DNA of 64,000 nt from positions 124,001 to 188,000 of the forward strand of contig NZ_AWFZ01000028.1 of NCBI RefSeq assembly GCF_000463155.2. The letters run 5' to 3'. The notes under the pieces are model-generated. The model saw nothing but the letters and a program-made list of their open reading frames with translations, ran no database searches and was not told where the DNA came from. Source of the DNA: Siccibacter turicensis LMG 23730. GTDB taxonomy: Bacteria > Pseudomonadota > Gammaproteobacteria > Enterobacterales > Enterobacteriaceae. A program made the translations under genes and the position numbers. Position 1 is the stretch's first letter, and every line of letters begins with the position of its first letter. Positions 47,721 to 57,557 of this stretch are shown here, one piece after another.

Positions 47721-49313
47721 ATGGCGGCTAATGCAGCATCCCGAATCACCGTATGGGAGTTCTTTCAGCAGTTGGGCAAAACCTTCATGCTGCCGGTGGC
47801 GCTACTCTCGTTTTGCGGCATCATGCTTGGCATCGGCAGTTCGCTCAGCAGCCATGATGTGGTGACGCTGTTCCCGGCGCTCGGCCATCCGGTGTTACAG
47901 GCCATTTTCCTGTGGATGAGTAAAGTCGGCTCGTTTGCCTTCAGCTTCCTGCCGGTGATGTTCTGTATCGCCATTCCGCTTGGGCTGGCGCGTGAAAATA
48001 AAGGCGTGGCGGCGTTTGCCGGCTTCGTCGGCTTCACGGTGATGAATCTCGCCACCAACTTCTGGCTCACCACCAAGGGCATTCTGCCCTCCACCGATGC
48101 GGCGGTCCTGAAAGCCAACAATATCCAGAACGTGCTGGGTATTCAGTCGGTGGACACCGGTATTCTCGGGGCGGTGATCGCCGGGGTGATCGTCTGGCTG
48201 CTGCACGAGCGCTTCCATAACGTGCGCCTGCCGGACGCGCTGGCCTTCTTTGGCGGCACGCGCTTCGTGCCGATCATCACCAGCGTGGTGCTGGGCCTGG
48301 TGGGGCTGATTGTGCCGCTGATCTGGCCGGTGTTTGCCATGGGCATTACCGGTCTGGGCAACATGATCAACAGCGCCGGGGCGTTCGGGCCGATGATCTT
48401 CGGTACCGGGGAGCGCCTGCTGCTGCCGTTTGGCCTGCAGCACATTCTGGTGGCGCTGATCCGCTTTACCGAGGCGGGTGGCACCATGGACGTCTGCGGG
48501 AAAACCGTAAGCGGCGCGCTGACCATCTTCCAGGCGCAGCTCAACTGCCCGTCGGTGCACGGCTTCTCGGAGAGCGCCACCCGCTTCCTCTCCCAGGGCA
48601 AAATGCCGGCCTTCCTCGGCGGCCTGCCGGGTGCGGCGCTGGCGATGTACCACTGCGCGCGCCCTGAGAATCGGCACAAGATTAAGGGGCTGCTGATCTC
48701 CGGGGTGATTGCCTGCGTGGTGGGCGGCACCACCGAACCGCTGGAGTTCCTGTTCCTGTTCGTGGCTCCGGTTCTCTACCTGATCCACGCCCTGCTTACC
48801 GGCCTCGGCTTCACCCTTATGGCGGTGCTGGGCGTCACCATCGGCAACACCGATGGCAACGTCATTGACTTCGTGGTGTTCGGCATCCTGCACGGGCTTT
48901 CCACCAAGTGGTACATGGTTCCGGTGGTGGCCGCGGTCTGGTTTGCGGTCTACTACGCCATCTTCCGCTTCGCCATCCTGCGCTTTAACATCAAAACCCC
49001 AGGCCGCGACGTCGACACCGCGCGTCAGATGGAAAGCGCCGTGGCGGGCAGCCTCGGCAAATCCGGGTATAACGTGCCGGCCCTGCTGGCGGCGCTGGGC
49101 GGGGCCGATAACATCGTCAGTCTCGACAACTGCATTACCCGTCTGCGTCTGTCGGTAAAAGAGATGGCGAAGGTGGACGTCGAGGCGCTGAAAGCGAATC
49201 GCGCCATCGGCGTGATCCAGCTTAACCAGCACAACCTGCAGGTGGTGATTGGCCCGCAGGTCCAGTCGGTAAAAGATGAGATGACGGCGCTGATGAACAT
49301 GGTGCAGGCATAA
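47721..49313 (+). CDS. malX: PTS enzyme IICB, maltose/glucose type (MalX)
   Basis: 530 residues, E. coli length. EIIC membrane domain (about residues 10-420) and C-terminal EIIB domain with phosphorylated Cys471 in LDNCITRLRL. Transports glucose/maltose-type sugars when MalI is derepressed; the natural substrate is unclear. Start 47721 follows AAGGAG; codons before it overlap the operator. Operon with malY. Confidence 0.95.
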   Translation: MAANAASRITVWEFFQQLGKTFMLPVALLSFCGIMLGIGSSLSSHDVVTLFPALGHPVLQAIFLWMSKVGSFAFSFLPVMFCIAIPLGLARENKGVAAFAGFVGFTVMNLATNFWLTTKGILPSTDAAVLKANNIQNVLGIQSVDTGILGAVIAGVIVWLLHERFHNVRLPDALAFFGGTRFVPIITSVVLGLVGLIVPLIWPVFAMGITGLGNMINSAGAFGPMIFGTGERLLLPFGLQHILVALIRFTEAGGTMDVCGKTVSGALTIFQAQLNCPSVHGFSESATRFLSQGKMPAFLGGLPGAALAMYHCARPENRHKIKGLLISGVIACVVGGTTEPLEFLFLFVAPVLYLIHALLTGLGFTLMAVLGVTIGNTDGNVIDFVVFGILHGLSTKWYMVPVVAAVWFAVYYAIFRFAILRFNIKTPGRDVDTARQMESAVAGSLGKSGYNVPALLAALGGADNIVSLDNCITRLRLSVKEMAKVDVEALKANRAIGVIQLNQHNLQVVIGPQVQSVKDEMTALMNMVQA

Positions 49314-49323
49314 GGCTCAGGAT

Positions 49324-50499
49324 ATGACGCAATTTGATTTCGCAACGCCGGTGGACCGGCACGGCACCTGGTGCACCCAGTGGGACTACGTCGCTGACCG
49401 TTTCGGCGCGCCCGACCTGCTGCCGTTCACCATCTCGGACATGGACTTCCCCACCGCGCCCTGCGTGCTGGCGGCGCTGACCCAGCGCCTGGCGCACGGG
49501 GTGCTGGGCTACAGCCGCTGGAACAACAGCGACTTTAGCGGTGCCATTGCCCACTGGTATCAGACGCGCTTCGCCACGCTGGTCGATCCGGACACGCTGG
49601 TGTATGGCCCGTCGGTGATCTACATGGTGTCCCGGCTGATTTGCCAGTGGTCACAGCCGGGGGATGAGGTACTGATCCATACCCCAGCCTACGATGCTTT
49701 CTACAAGACGATCGAGGGCAACGGCCGCCGCGTGATAGCCCAGCCGCTCACCTGCGAGAACGGTGGCTGGCGCTGTGACATGGCAAGCCTTGAGGCAGCG
49801 CTCGCCAGACCGGCGTGTAAGATCTTGCTGCTGTGCAGCCCGCACAACCCGACCGGCCACGTCTGGCACCGGGAGGAGCTGGAGCAGATGGCGAGCCTGT
49901 GTGAGCGTCATGGCGTGCGGGTCATCAGCGATGAGATCCATATGGATATGGTGTGGCGCGGCACCCACACGCCCTGGAGCGTCGTCGGACGCGGGAGCTG
50001 GGCGCTCCTCACCTCGGCCTCGAAAAGCTTCAACATTCCGGCGCTGACCGGGGCGTACGGGTTTATCCATGACGCCGGGGCGCGGGATGCGTACCTGACG
50101 ACGCTCAAGGGCCAGGATGGCCTCTCCTCGCCCGCCGTGCTGGCGCTGGTGGCGCACATTGCCGCCTATCGGGAGGGCGCGCCGTGGCTGGAGGCGTTGC
50201 GCAACTACCTGATGGCCAACCTGCAGTACGTCGCAGACAGCCTGAACGGCGCGTTTGCGCAACTCAACTGGCAACCGCCTGCTGCGACCTATCTGGCGTG
50301 GATCGATCTGCGTCCGCTGGGGCTTGACGATGCGGCGCTGCAACAGGCGCTGATCGCGCAGCAAAAAGTGGCCATCATGCCGGGATATACCTACGGAGCG
50401 GAGGGAAAAGGTTTTCTTCGCCTTAACGTTGGCTGCCCGCGGGTGAAACTCGAACAGGGCGTTGAGCGCTTAATCGCCGCAATTCGTTCACTAAATTAA
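49324..50499 (+). CDS. malY: MalY: PLP-dependent cystathionine beta-lyase and MalT repressor
   Basis: 391 residues, aminotransferase class I fold. PLP lysine is Lys234 in TSASKSFNIPAL; the phosphate-binding SPHNPTGHVW region is conserved. In E. coli MalY cleaves cystathionine and binds MalT to reduce maltose-regulon expression. It lies 10 bp after malX. Confidence 0.95.
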   Translation: MTQFDFATPVDRHGTWCTQWDYVADRFGAPDLLPFTISDMDFPTAPCVLAALTQRLAHGVLGYSRWNNSDFSGAIAHWYQTRFATLVDPDTLVYGPSVIYMVSRLICQWSQPGDEVLIHTPAYDAFYKTIEGNGRRVIAQPLTCENGGWRCDMASLEAALARPACKILLLCSPHNPTGHVWHREELEQMASLCERHGVRVISDEIHMDMVWRGTHTPWSVVGRGSWALLTSASKSFNIPALTGAYGFIHDAGARDAYLTTLKGQDGLSSPAVLALVAHIAAYREGAPWLEALRNYLMANLQYVADSLNGAFAQLNWQPPAATYLAWIDLRPLGLDDAALQQALIAQQKVAIMPGYTYGAEGKGFLRLNVGCPRVKLEQGVERLIAAIRSLN

Positions 50500-50504
50500 C
50501 AATT

Positions 50505-50526
50505 AGGGGCATAAACGCCCCTTTTT
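50505..50526 (+). terminator. Terminator after malY
   Basis: AGGGGC-ATAAAC-GCCCCT followed by TTTT, 5 bp after the malY stop codon. Confidence 0.85.
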
Positions 50527-50600
50527 GTTGCGCAACGTAGCTTTTCAGACGGTTTTATTTTTATAATGGTCTGCACTTTAGGTAAAGAAAGAGTGCGACC

Positions 50601-51602
50601 ATGATTGATTCCTCCCTGCCGTTAACCGACCTGCACCGCCACCTGGATGGCAACATTCGCGCCCAAACCATTCTCGATCTTGGCCGTCAGTACAACCTGG
50701 CGCTGCCCGCCACCACCCTTGAGACTCTGCGCCCTCACGTTCAGGTGACCGCCAGTGAACCGGATCTGGTGAGCTTCCTCGCCAAACTCGACTGGGGCGT
50801 GAAGGTGCTGGCGTCGCTGGATGCCTGCCGTCGCGTGGCCTATGAAAATATCGAAGACGCCGCACAGCAAGGCCTGCACTATGTCGAACTGCGCTTCTCG
50901 CCGGGCTATATGGCGATGACCCACCAGCTGCCGGTGGACGGCGTGGTGGAAGCGGTGATTGCCGGGGTGCGCGAAGGCTGCCGCGATTTCGGCGTGCAGG
51001 CGCGTCTTATCGGCATCATGAGCCGTACCTTCGGCGAAACTGCCTGTGAAATCGAGCTGGACGCCCTGCTGGCGCACCGCGACCATATCACCGCGCTCGA
51101 TCTGGCGGGCGACGAGCTGGGCTTCCCCGGCAGCCTGTTCCTGCCGCACTTCAACCGCGCCCGCGACGCCGGCTGGCACATTACGGTTCACGCCGGTGAA
51201 GCGGCTGGCCCGGAGAGCATCTGGCAGGCGATTCGTGAGCTGGGCGCCGAGCGTATCGGCCACGGGGTTAAAGCGATTGAAGACCCGGCGCTGATGGATT
51301 TCCTGGCCGAGCAGCGCATTGGTATTGAGTCCTGCCTGACCTCGAACATCCAGACCAGCACCGTGGCGTCCCTCGACAAGCATCCGCTGAAGGTCTTCCT
51401 CGACCACGGCGTGCTGGCGACCATCAACACCGACGATCCGGCGGTTCAGGGCGTGGATATCATCCACGAATATCAGGTTGCCGCCGCGCAGGCTGGTCTG
51501 AGCCAGGCGCAGATTCGCCAGGCCCAGCAGAACGGCCTGACGATTGCGTTTCTCAGCGAGCAGGAGAAGCAGGCGCTGCGCGATTCAGTTCGCCGCGCCT
51601 GA
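50601..51602 (+). CDS. add: Adenosine deaminase
   Basis: 333 residues. Zinc-binding [28 protein letters not shown] and NTDDPAV motifs are all present. Converts adenosine and deoxyadenosine to inosine forms. A predicted start at 50601 has AAAGAAAGAG upstream. Same neighbour as E. coli (malY). Confidence 0.97.
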   Translation: MIDSSLPLTDLHRHLDGNIRAQTILDLGRQYNLALPATTLETLRPHVQVTASEPDLVSFLAKLDWGVKVLASLDACRRVAYENIEDAAQQGLHYVELRFSPGYMAMTHQLPVDGVVEAVIAGVREGCRDFGVQARLIGIMSRTFGETACEIELDALLAHRDHITALDLAGDELGFPGSLFLPHFNRARDAGWHITVHAGEAAGPESIWQAIRELGAERIGHGVKAIEDPALMDFLAEQRIGIESCLTSNIQTSTVASLDKHPLKVFLDHGVLATINTDDPAVQGVDIIHEYQVAAAQAGLSQAQIRQAQQNGLTIAFLSEQEKQALRDSVRRA

Positions 51603-51613
51603 TGAAAGTCGGC

Positions 51614-52609
51614 TCAGGGTTTCGCCTGGGCCGTTTCTGTTGCGGTGCTGCGTCGGGCATAGCGCTGGGCCAGTACCGCACACACCATCAGCTGGATCTG
51701 GTGGAAAATCATCAGCGGCAGCACCATCACCCCCACCGCACTGGCCGGGAACAGCACGTTCGCCATCGGCACGCCGTTCGCCAGACTCTTCTTCGACCCG
51801 CAGAACACAATGGTCACTTCATCCGCGGTATTAAAGCCCAGCGCGCGCGCCGCCCAGGTATTGACCACCAGCACCACCGCCAGCAGCACGATGGAGAGCC
51901 CGACCACCACCAGCAGCGCCTTGCCATCAATCTGATGCCAGATACCGCCCACCACCGCTTCACTGAACGCGACGTAGACCACCAGCAGAATGGAGGAGCG
52001 GTCGGTCATATTGATGAGCTTCTTATGACGATCGACCCAGCGGCCAATCAGCGGACGTGACAGGTGGCCCACCACAAACGGCACCATCAGCTGGAGCACG
52101 ATCTTGCCGATGGCATCAAGGGTATTAGTATCCCCCTGCTGCGCCTGCATTAACGCCCCCACCAGCACCGGCGAGAGGAAAATACCCAGAATGCTTGAGG
52201 CCGAGGCGCTGCAGATTGCCGCCGCCACGTTACCCTTCGCCACCGAGGTAAAGGCTATGGCCGACTGCACCGTGGCGGGCAGCGCGCAGAGATAGAGGAA
52301 GCCGAGATAGAGCGACGGTGGCAGCACCGAGTGCGGGATGAACTGCATCAGCAGGCCGAGCAGCGGGAACAGCGCAAAGGTGCTGATAAACACCACCAGA
52401 TGCAGCCGCCAGTGCCCCATGCCGGCAAAGATCGCCTCGCGGGAGAGCTTTGCCCCGTGCATAAAGAACAGCAGCCCGATAGCAAACGTCGTCAGGTATT
52501 CAAACCCGGTTTTCACCCGCCCTTCGCAGGGGAAAAACGACGCGACGATCACCACCCCAATCATGATTAATAAAAACGTGTCTATCTTCAGACGCTGCAG
52601 CCAACGCAT
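51614..52609 (-). CDS. YfeH-like bile acid:Na+ symporter family protein
   Basis: 331 residues, about ten membrane segments. It closely resembles E. coli YfeH (FFMHGAKLSREAI, LYLCALPATVQSAIAFTSVA, FCGSKKSLANGVPMANVLFP). The substrate is unknown. E. coli has no such gene between add and ydgJ, so this is an accessory insertion or a paralog. Start at 52609 (MRWLQRLKIDTFLL); codons upstream lie in the ydgJ terminator region. Confidence 0.88.
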   Translation of the reverse strand: MRWLQRLKIDTFLLIMIGVVIVASFFPCEGRVKTGFEYLTTFAIGLLFFMHGAKLSREAIFAGMGHWRLHLVVFISTFALFPLLGLLMQFIPHSVLPPSLYLGFLYLCALPATVQSAIAFTSVAKGNVAAAICSASASSILGIFLSPVLVGALMQAQQGDTNTLDAIGKIVLQLMVPFVVGHLSRPLIGRWVDRHKKLINMTDRSSILLVVYVAFSEAVVGGIWHQIDGKALLVVVGLSIVLLAVVLVVNTWAARALGFNTADEVTIVFCGSKKSLANGVPMANVLFPASAVGVMVLPLMIFHQIQLMVCAVLAQRYARRSTATETAQAKP

Positions 52610-52713
52610 AGGGTATCCCTGTTGATAATAAAAAAGCCTACTCTGCCCTGGTCGGGCGCAATGATAAATATAACCTGCTATTAACATTCCGTTCGTTGAG
52701 CGACGGTTGAGCG

Positions 52714-52739
52714 AAAAAAAAAGGGCGTGCAACACGCCC
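52714..52739 (-). terminator. Terminator after ydgJ
   Basis: On the minus strand: GGGCGTG-TTG-CACGCCC followed by a run of nine T. Confidence 0.88.
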
Positions 52740-52760
52740 CGTCGATACTGCCTCGCGCCG

Positions 52761-53801
52761 TCAGGCCAGCGACAGCGTGGATCGGTGCTTCGCCGACTCA
52801 ATGCCCAGCTCAATCAGCTCCATAATGGTGATAGCCTGGCTGGCGGGGACCGGGTTCTCCCCTTTGCCGGTGAGCGCATCGCGGATCCCGGCGTAGTAAG
52901 CCGGATAGTTGCCCGGCACCGTCAGCAGGGTTTTCTCTACCATTTCCTCGCCCTGCGCCAGGGTCAGCATACCGTCGCGCATGTCGTAGCCCCAATCCGC
53001 CTGCGGCAGACGCTCCCCAGACTTGAGGCGATCCTCCTGGGGATCGAGCCCAAACTTCACATAGCTGCCCCGGGTGCCGTGAACGATATAGCGCGCCGAC
53101 TCCGCCGCCGCCAGCATGGTGCCGTGCAGGACCACGCGCCGCTGCGGGTAGCTCAGCACCGCATGGAAGTAGTCGGTCGCCTGGGCGCCGGGACGCAGCT
53201 GGGCCAGATCCACCGACAGGCTTATCGGCAGGCCGAACAGGTTGATGGCTTGGTCGAGCAGATGGGGGCCAAGGTCGAACCAGATGCCGCTCCCCGGCCC
53301 GGCCTGCTCGCGCCAGCGGTTGCGCACCTGCGGACGAAAGCGGTCAAAGTGGGATTCGAAGTAAACCACTTCACCCAGCGTGCCGTCGGCCAGCAGGGAT
53401 TTGAGGGTCAGGAAATCGCTGTCCCAGCGGCGGTTATGGAACACCGACAGCACCAGGTTGCTGCTTTTCGCCAGCGCATCCAGCTCGCGTGCCTGTGACA
53501 ACGTCACGGTAAACGGTTTATCCACCACGACATGCTTCCCGGCCTCCAGCGCGGCTTTAGCCAGCGGGAAGTGGGTGTCGTTGGGGGTGGGAACCACAAT
53601 GAGGTCGATATTGGGATCGTTAAAGAGCTGTTTCGGCTCGGATACCACCGGCACGGACGGCCAGTCGGCATGGACTTTTGCAGCATCGCTGCTGGAGATA
53701 GCGGCCAGCTCCATTCCCGGCGTGCCGGCAATCAGCGGCGCGTGGAAGGTTTTACTGGCGTAGCCATAGCCAATCAGTCCCACTCGGATGTTATCGCTCA
53801 T
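52761..53801 (-). CDS. ydgJ: Gfo/Idh/MocA-family oxidoreductase YdgJ
   Basis: 346 residues. N-terminal Rossmann motif GLIGYGYASKTFHAPLI, then the family EKP-like VVDKPFTVT; C-terminal half typical of sugar dehydrogenases/isomerases. Substrate unknown. It is divergent from the GH1 gene, so both may respond to the same sugar. Confidence 0.92.
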   Translation of the reverse strand: MSDNIRVGLIGYGYASKTFHAPLIAGTPGMELAAISSSDAAKVHADWPSVPVVSEPKQLFNDPNIDLIVVPTPNDTHFPLAKAALEAGKHVVVDKPFTVTLSQARELDALAKSSNLVLSVFHNRRWDSDFLTLKSLLADGTLGEVVYFESHFDRFRPQVRNRWREQAGPGSGIWFDLGPHLLDQAINLFGLPISLSVDLAQLRPGAQATDYFHAVLSYPQRRVVLHGTMLAAAESARYIVHGTRGSYVKFGLDPQEDRLKSGERLPQADWGYDMRDGMLTLAQGEEMVEKTLLTVPGNYPAYYAGIRDALTGKGENPVPASQAITIMELIELGIESAKHRSTLSLA

Positions 53802-53910
53802 AGAGATTCCTCTGGTCAGTAGACCGGGTTATTTCACACCAATCATCCTGATGTCTCAACAGATTATTACCGCTGCGTTACCGCCTGTGGTTTCATCTGA
53901 AAGACAAAAA

Positions 53911-53953
53911 GTGATCTGTCTCGCAACGCTGAAACCGGTTACGGAAACCGGTT
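53911..53953 (+). promoter_or_regulatory. CRP-like site and tandem AACCGGTT operators upstream of the GH1 gene
   Basis: GTGA-TCTGTC-TCGC (53911-53924) resembles a CRP site. Two copies of GAAACCGGTT follow at 53931-53940 and 53944-53953; each holds the palindrome AACCGGTT and the copies are 13 bp apart. Such CG-centred palindromes fit LacI-family repressors; no such gene is adjacent apart from malI 6 kb away. Confidence 0.55.
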
Positions 53954-54012
53954 GCGGTGTGCGGATCCGGCTGCCTACACTCGGACCATCACTACAACGC
54001 AAGGAGTCAACG

Positions 54013-55407
54013 ATGTCGGGATTTCCACAGGATTTTCTCTGGGGTGCGGCCACGGCGGCATACCAGGTTGAAGGCGGACATGACGCCGATGGTAAAGGCC
54101 CTTCTATCTGGGACGTGTTCTCGCACCTGCCTGGCACCACCTGGCAAGGCACCAACGGCGATGTGGCGGTCGATCACTACCACCGCTTCCGGGAAGACGT
54201 TGCCCTGATGGCGGAGATGGGCTTGCAAAGCTACCGCTTTTCGCTCTCCTGGCCGCGCGTGCTCCCTGCGGGACGCGGTGAGGTCAACGAAGCCGGGATA
54301 CAGTTTTACAGCGACCTTATCGATGCGCTGCTGGAACACAACATCGAACCGATGATCACCCTTTACCACTGGGATCTGCCCCAGGCATTGCAGGATGAGG
54401 GCGGCTGGGAGAGGCGCTCCACCGCCGAGGCGTTCCTTGAATATGCCCGGCTTTGCTATGCGCGCTTCGGATCACGGGTCAAACTCTGGGCCACCTTCAA
54501 TGAAACCGTGGTGTTTATCGGCCACGGCTATATCACCGGCAGCCACCCGCCGGGAGCGCGGGATCCGGCGCGCGCGGTGCAGGCCTGCCACCATGTGTTT
54601 GTGGCGCACGCGCTCGCGGTAAAAGCGTTTCGCGACAGCGGCATTGCGGGCCAGATTGGCTTCGTCAACGTCTTACAGCCCCACACTGCTCTGACCGATA
54701 AGCCGGAAGACGTGGCCGCCAAGGCGCTGGCCGACGCCATCTATACCCACTGGCTGTACGACCCGGTGCTCAAGGGCGAATACCCGGCGGAGCTGGTGGC
54801 CCAGACCCAGGCACTGTGGGGCGTACCGCGCTACGCGCCGGGGGACGATGCCCTGCTGAAGGAGAACATCTGCGACTTTATCGGGCTCAACTACTACAAG
54901 CGCGAAACCGTCGCCGCCAACCCGGATGAAACCAGCCTGAAGGCCAACCACAGCGGCGAGCGCAACAGCGGGCATCAGTTTGGCTTTAAGGGGCTGTACA
55001 AGTTCGTCCGCAATCCGCAGGGCGTCTACACCGACTGGGACTGGGAGATCTGGCCGCAGGGGCTGACCGACGGCATCATGCAGATTAAAGCCCGCTACGG
55101 TGACGTGCCGATCTACATTACCGAAAACGGCCTTGGGGCAAAGGACCCGATTGTTGACGGGGAAATCGTTGATGACCCGCGCATCGACTATTTGCGCATG
55201 CATATTAAGGCTATCGAAACCGCCATCGCGCAGGGCGCGGACGTGCGCGGCTATTACCCGTGGTCGTTTATCGATCTATTAAGCTGGCTTAATGGTTATC
55301 AGAAACAGTACGGCTTTGTTTATGTGGACCATGCACACAATCTTGCGCGCAAACGTAAGAAAAGTTTCTTCTGGTATCAGGACGTTATCAAAAACAACGG
55401 CGTCTGA
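54013..55407 (+). CDS. GH1 glycosidase, probable 6-phospho-beta-glucosidase
   Basis: 464 residues, full GH1 barrel. Acid/base Glu164 in ATFNETV and nucleophile Glu371 in YITENGLG. Near the C-terminus the segment SWLNGYQKQYGFVYV replaces the glutamate of plain beta-glucosidases by serine and keeps Lys and Tyr, the pattern used to bind a 6-phosphate. This favours phospho-beta-glucosides, but no PTS permease is adjacent. The ATG at 54013 follows AAGGAG; the in-frame extension to 53788 crosses the operator and is rejected. It replaces blr of E. coli between ydgJ and cnu. Confidence 0.87.
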   Translation: MSGFPQDFLWGAATAAYQVEGGHDADGKGPSIWDVFSHLPGTTWQGTNGDVAVDHYHRFREDVALMAEMGLQSYRFSLSWPRVLPAGRGEVNEAGIQFYSDLIDALLEHNIEPMITLYHWDLPQALQDEGGWERRSTAEAFLEYARLCYARFGSRVKLWATFNETVVFIGHGYITGSHPPGARDPARAVQACHHVFVAHALAVKAFRDSGIAGQIGFVNVLQPHTALTDKPEDVAAKALADAIYTHWLYDPVLKGEYPAELVAQTQALWGVPRYAPGDDALLKENICDFIGLNYYKRETVAANPDETSLKANHSGERNSGHQFGFKGLYKFVRNPQGVYTDWDWEIWPQGLTDGIMQIKARYGDVPIYITENGLGAKDPIVDGEIVDDPRIDYLRMHIKAIETAIAQGADVRGYYPWSFIDLLSWLNGYQKQYGFVYVDHAHNLARKRKKSFFWYQDVIKNNGV

Positions 55408-55579
55408 AGCCCGACCGCCCCACCAGGCGCCGCCCGGCGCCTGTTACCAAAACCTAAGGATTACTCTTAAAGTCTTTCCGCCCCTGTCTATTTTATCCTG
55501 CCTTTTGCGCTTTCCGTTTATTATTCGTTATCGCTAATTCAGCTACCCTGGCTGCTTTCTCATAAAGGAATAATCGCCG

Positions 55580-55795
55580 ATGACGGTGCAGGACTATTTA
55601 TTAAAATTTCGCAAAATAAGTACGCTTGAAAGCCTTGAAAAACTTTTTGACCACCTTAATTATTCCCTGACCGACAGTCAGGAGATTATTAATATGTACC
55701 GCGCCGCCGATCACCGCCGTGCGGAGCTGGTTTCCGGGGGAAAGCTGTTTAATATCGGCGAAGTCCCTAAGTCGGTATGGCGTTTCGTGCAATAA
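55580..55795 (+). CDS. cnu: Hha-family nucleoid cofactor Cnu (YdgT)
   Basis: 71 residues, Hha/YmoA family. It is nearly the same as E. coli Cnu ([39 protein letters not shown]). It partners H-NS and StpA, and in E. coli binds a site in oriC. AAAGGAA precedes the ATG. Confidence 0.96.
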   Translation: MTVQDYLLKFRKISTLESLEKLFDHLNYSLTDSQEIINMYRAADHRRAELVSGGKLFNIGEVPKSVWRFVQ

Positions 55796-55879
55796 GCCGC
55801 GGTAGCATTTACTGAGAATTTCTTTATAATTCCAGCGCTCTGAATCGTTCGCACACCGTTTTATCTCTGGGGAGGCTGT

Positions 55880-56320
55880 ATGACCACCACGCCGACAACG
55901 CGTATCGGAGGCTGGTTGCTGGCCCCTCTTGCCTGGCTTTTGATGACCCTGCTCAGCACCTCTCTGGGGCTGGTGGTGTGGTTTATGGCGCTGATGTCGC
56001 CCCAGGCGCATCAGGCATTAAGCGTGCAAAGTAGCCAAAGCGTCGTGATGTGGTATCTCTCGATGGCAAGCGCGGCCGCTATCTGGGCCTATACCCTGTG
56101 GCTCACCTTCGCGTTCTTTAAGCGTCGCGCGCTGGTGCGTAAGCACTACATTATCTGGCTGCTGGTGTGCGTGCTGCTGGCGCTCAAAGCGTTTGCCTTT
56201 TCACCCGTTAACGATGCCCTTGCGGTTCGCCAGCTGCTGTTCCCGCTGCTGGCCGCGGCGCTTTTTGCGCCCTATTTCAGGACGTCCCGCCGCGTCAAGG
56301 ATACGTTCGTTAACGAATAA
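55880..56320 (+). CDS. ydgK: DUF2569 membrane protein YdgK
   Basis: 146 residues, four predicted membrane segments starting at GGWLLAPLAWLLMTLLST. Ortholog of E. coli YdgK, function unknown, normally between cnu and rsxA. GGGGAGG lies just upstream of the ATG. Confidence 0.9.
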   Translation: MTTTPTTRIGGWLLAPLAWLLMTLLSTSLGLVVWFMALMSPQAHQALSVQSSQSVVMWYLSMASAAAIWAYTLWLTFAFFKRRALVRKHYIIWLLVCVLLALKAFAFSPVNDALAVRQLLFPLLAAALFAPYFRTSRRVKDTFVNE

Positions 56321-56397
56321 TAACCTTACGGATTCTACGTTGTCGCCTTCGGCCAGATGCCGGATAATAGGCGGCTGCTTTTGTTTCAGGTCGACTA

Positions 56398-56979
56398 ATG
56401 GCTGATTATCTGCTTCTTTTTGTTGGTACGGTGCTGGTCAATAACTTCGTTCTGGTGAAGTTTCTTGGCCTGTGTCCGTTTATGGGCGTCTCTAAAAAAC
56501 TGGAGAGCGCCATTGGTATGGGGCTGGCGACCACCTTTGTGTTGACGCTTGCCTCCATTAGCGCGTGGGTGATCGATACCTGGGTGCTGATCCCGCTCGG
56601 CCTGGTCTACCTGCGCACGCTCGCCTTTATCCTGGTGATCGCCGTTGTGGTGCAGTTCACCGAGATGGTGGTGCGTAAAACCAGCCCGGCGCTCTATCGC
56701 CTGCTGGGGATTTTCCTGCCGCTCATCACCACCAACTGTGCGGTACTCGGCGTCGCGCTGCTCAATATCAACCTTGGTCACAACTTCCTGCAGTCTGCCC
56801 TGTACGGCTTTGCCGCGGCGGTGGGCTTCTCCTTCGTGATGGTGCTGTTTGCCGCCATTCGCGAGCGTCTGGCCGTGGCCGATGTGCCCGCGCCGTTTCG
56901 CGGCAACGCCATTGCGCTGATTACCGCCGGGCTGATGTCGCTGGCATTCATGGGCTTTAGCGGGCTGGTGAAAGCGTAA
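56398..56979 (+). CDS. rsxA: Rsx/Rnf complex subunit A
   Basis: 193-residue integral membrane subunit with six helices ([33 protein letters not shown]). The Rsx complex transfers electrons to SoxR to keep it reduced. Stop and rsxB start overlap (TAATG). Confidence 0.97.
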   Translation: MADYLLLFVGTVLVNNFVLVKFLGLCPFMGVSKKLESAIGMGLATTFVLTLASISAWVIDTWVLIPLGLVYLRTLAFILVIAVVVQFTEMVVRKTSPALYRLLGIFLPLITTNCAVLGVALLNINLGHNFLQSALYGFAAAVGFSFVMVLFAAIRERLAVADVPAPFRGNAIALITAGLMSLAFMGFSGLVKA

Positions 56980-57557
56980 TGAGTGCTGTCTGGATCGCGA
57001 TTGCCGTGGTAAGCGTGCTGGGGCTTCTGTTCGGGATGATCCTCGGTTTCGCCTCGCGCCGTTTCGCCGCGGATGAAGACCCGATCGTCGATCGCATCGA
57101 CGATATCCTGCCGCAAAGCCAGTGCGGCCAGTGCGGCTATCCGGGCTGCCGTCCTTACGCGGAAGCGGTCGGTAACCAGGGCGAGCACATTAACCGCTGC
57201 GCCCCCGGCGGTGAAGCGGTAATGCTGAAAATCGCCACGCTGCTTAACGTTGAGCCGCAGCCGATTGGCGAAGATGCCGCGGCCGCTGAGCCGGTAAGAA
57301 TGCTGGCCGTCATCGATGAAGCCAACTGCATCGGCTGCACCAAATGTATCCAGGCCTGTCCGGTGGACGCCATCGTCGGTGCGACGCGCGCCATGCACAC
57401 CGTTGTCAGCGATCTCTGTACCGGCTGCAACCTGTGCGTTGATCCTTGCCCGACCGCCTGTATTGACCTGCGCCCAGCGGCCCCGACGCCGGAGACCTGG
57501 AAGTGGGATCTGCAGATGATTCCGGTCCGCAATATTCCCGTGGAACACCATGTTTAA
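56979..57557 (+). CDS. rsxB: Rsx/Rnf complex subunit B (iron-sulfur)
   Basis: 192 residues. N-terminal membrane anchor, then a four-cysteine [4Fe-4S] domain ([11 protein letters not shown] with a further Cys) and two bacterial ferredoxin clusters [12 protein letters not shown] and [12 protein letters not shown]. Electron-transfer subunit. It overlaps rsxC by 8 nt. Confidence 0.97.
   Translation: MSAVWIAIAVVSVLGLLFGMILGFASRRFAADEDPIVDRIDDILPQSQCGQCGYPGCRPYAEAVGNQGEHINRCAPGGEAVMLKIATLLNVEPQPIGEDAAAAEPVRMLAVIDEANCIGCTKCIQACPVDAIVGATRAMHTVVSDLCTGCNLCVDPCPTACIDLRPAAPTPETWKWDLQMIPVRNIPVEHHV

Noticed and set aside
47895-49232. 445-codon minus-strand frame antisense to malX
   Set aside because: malX is certain; the antisense product has low complexity and no start signal.
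56321-56397. REP-like sequence before rsxA
   Set aside because: Only a fragment resembles the REP consensus and no clean stem was found.
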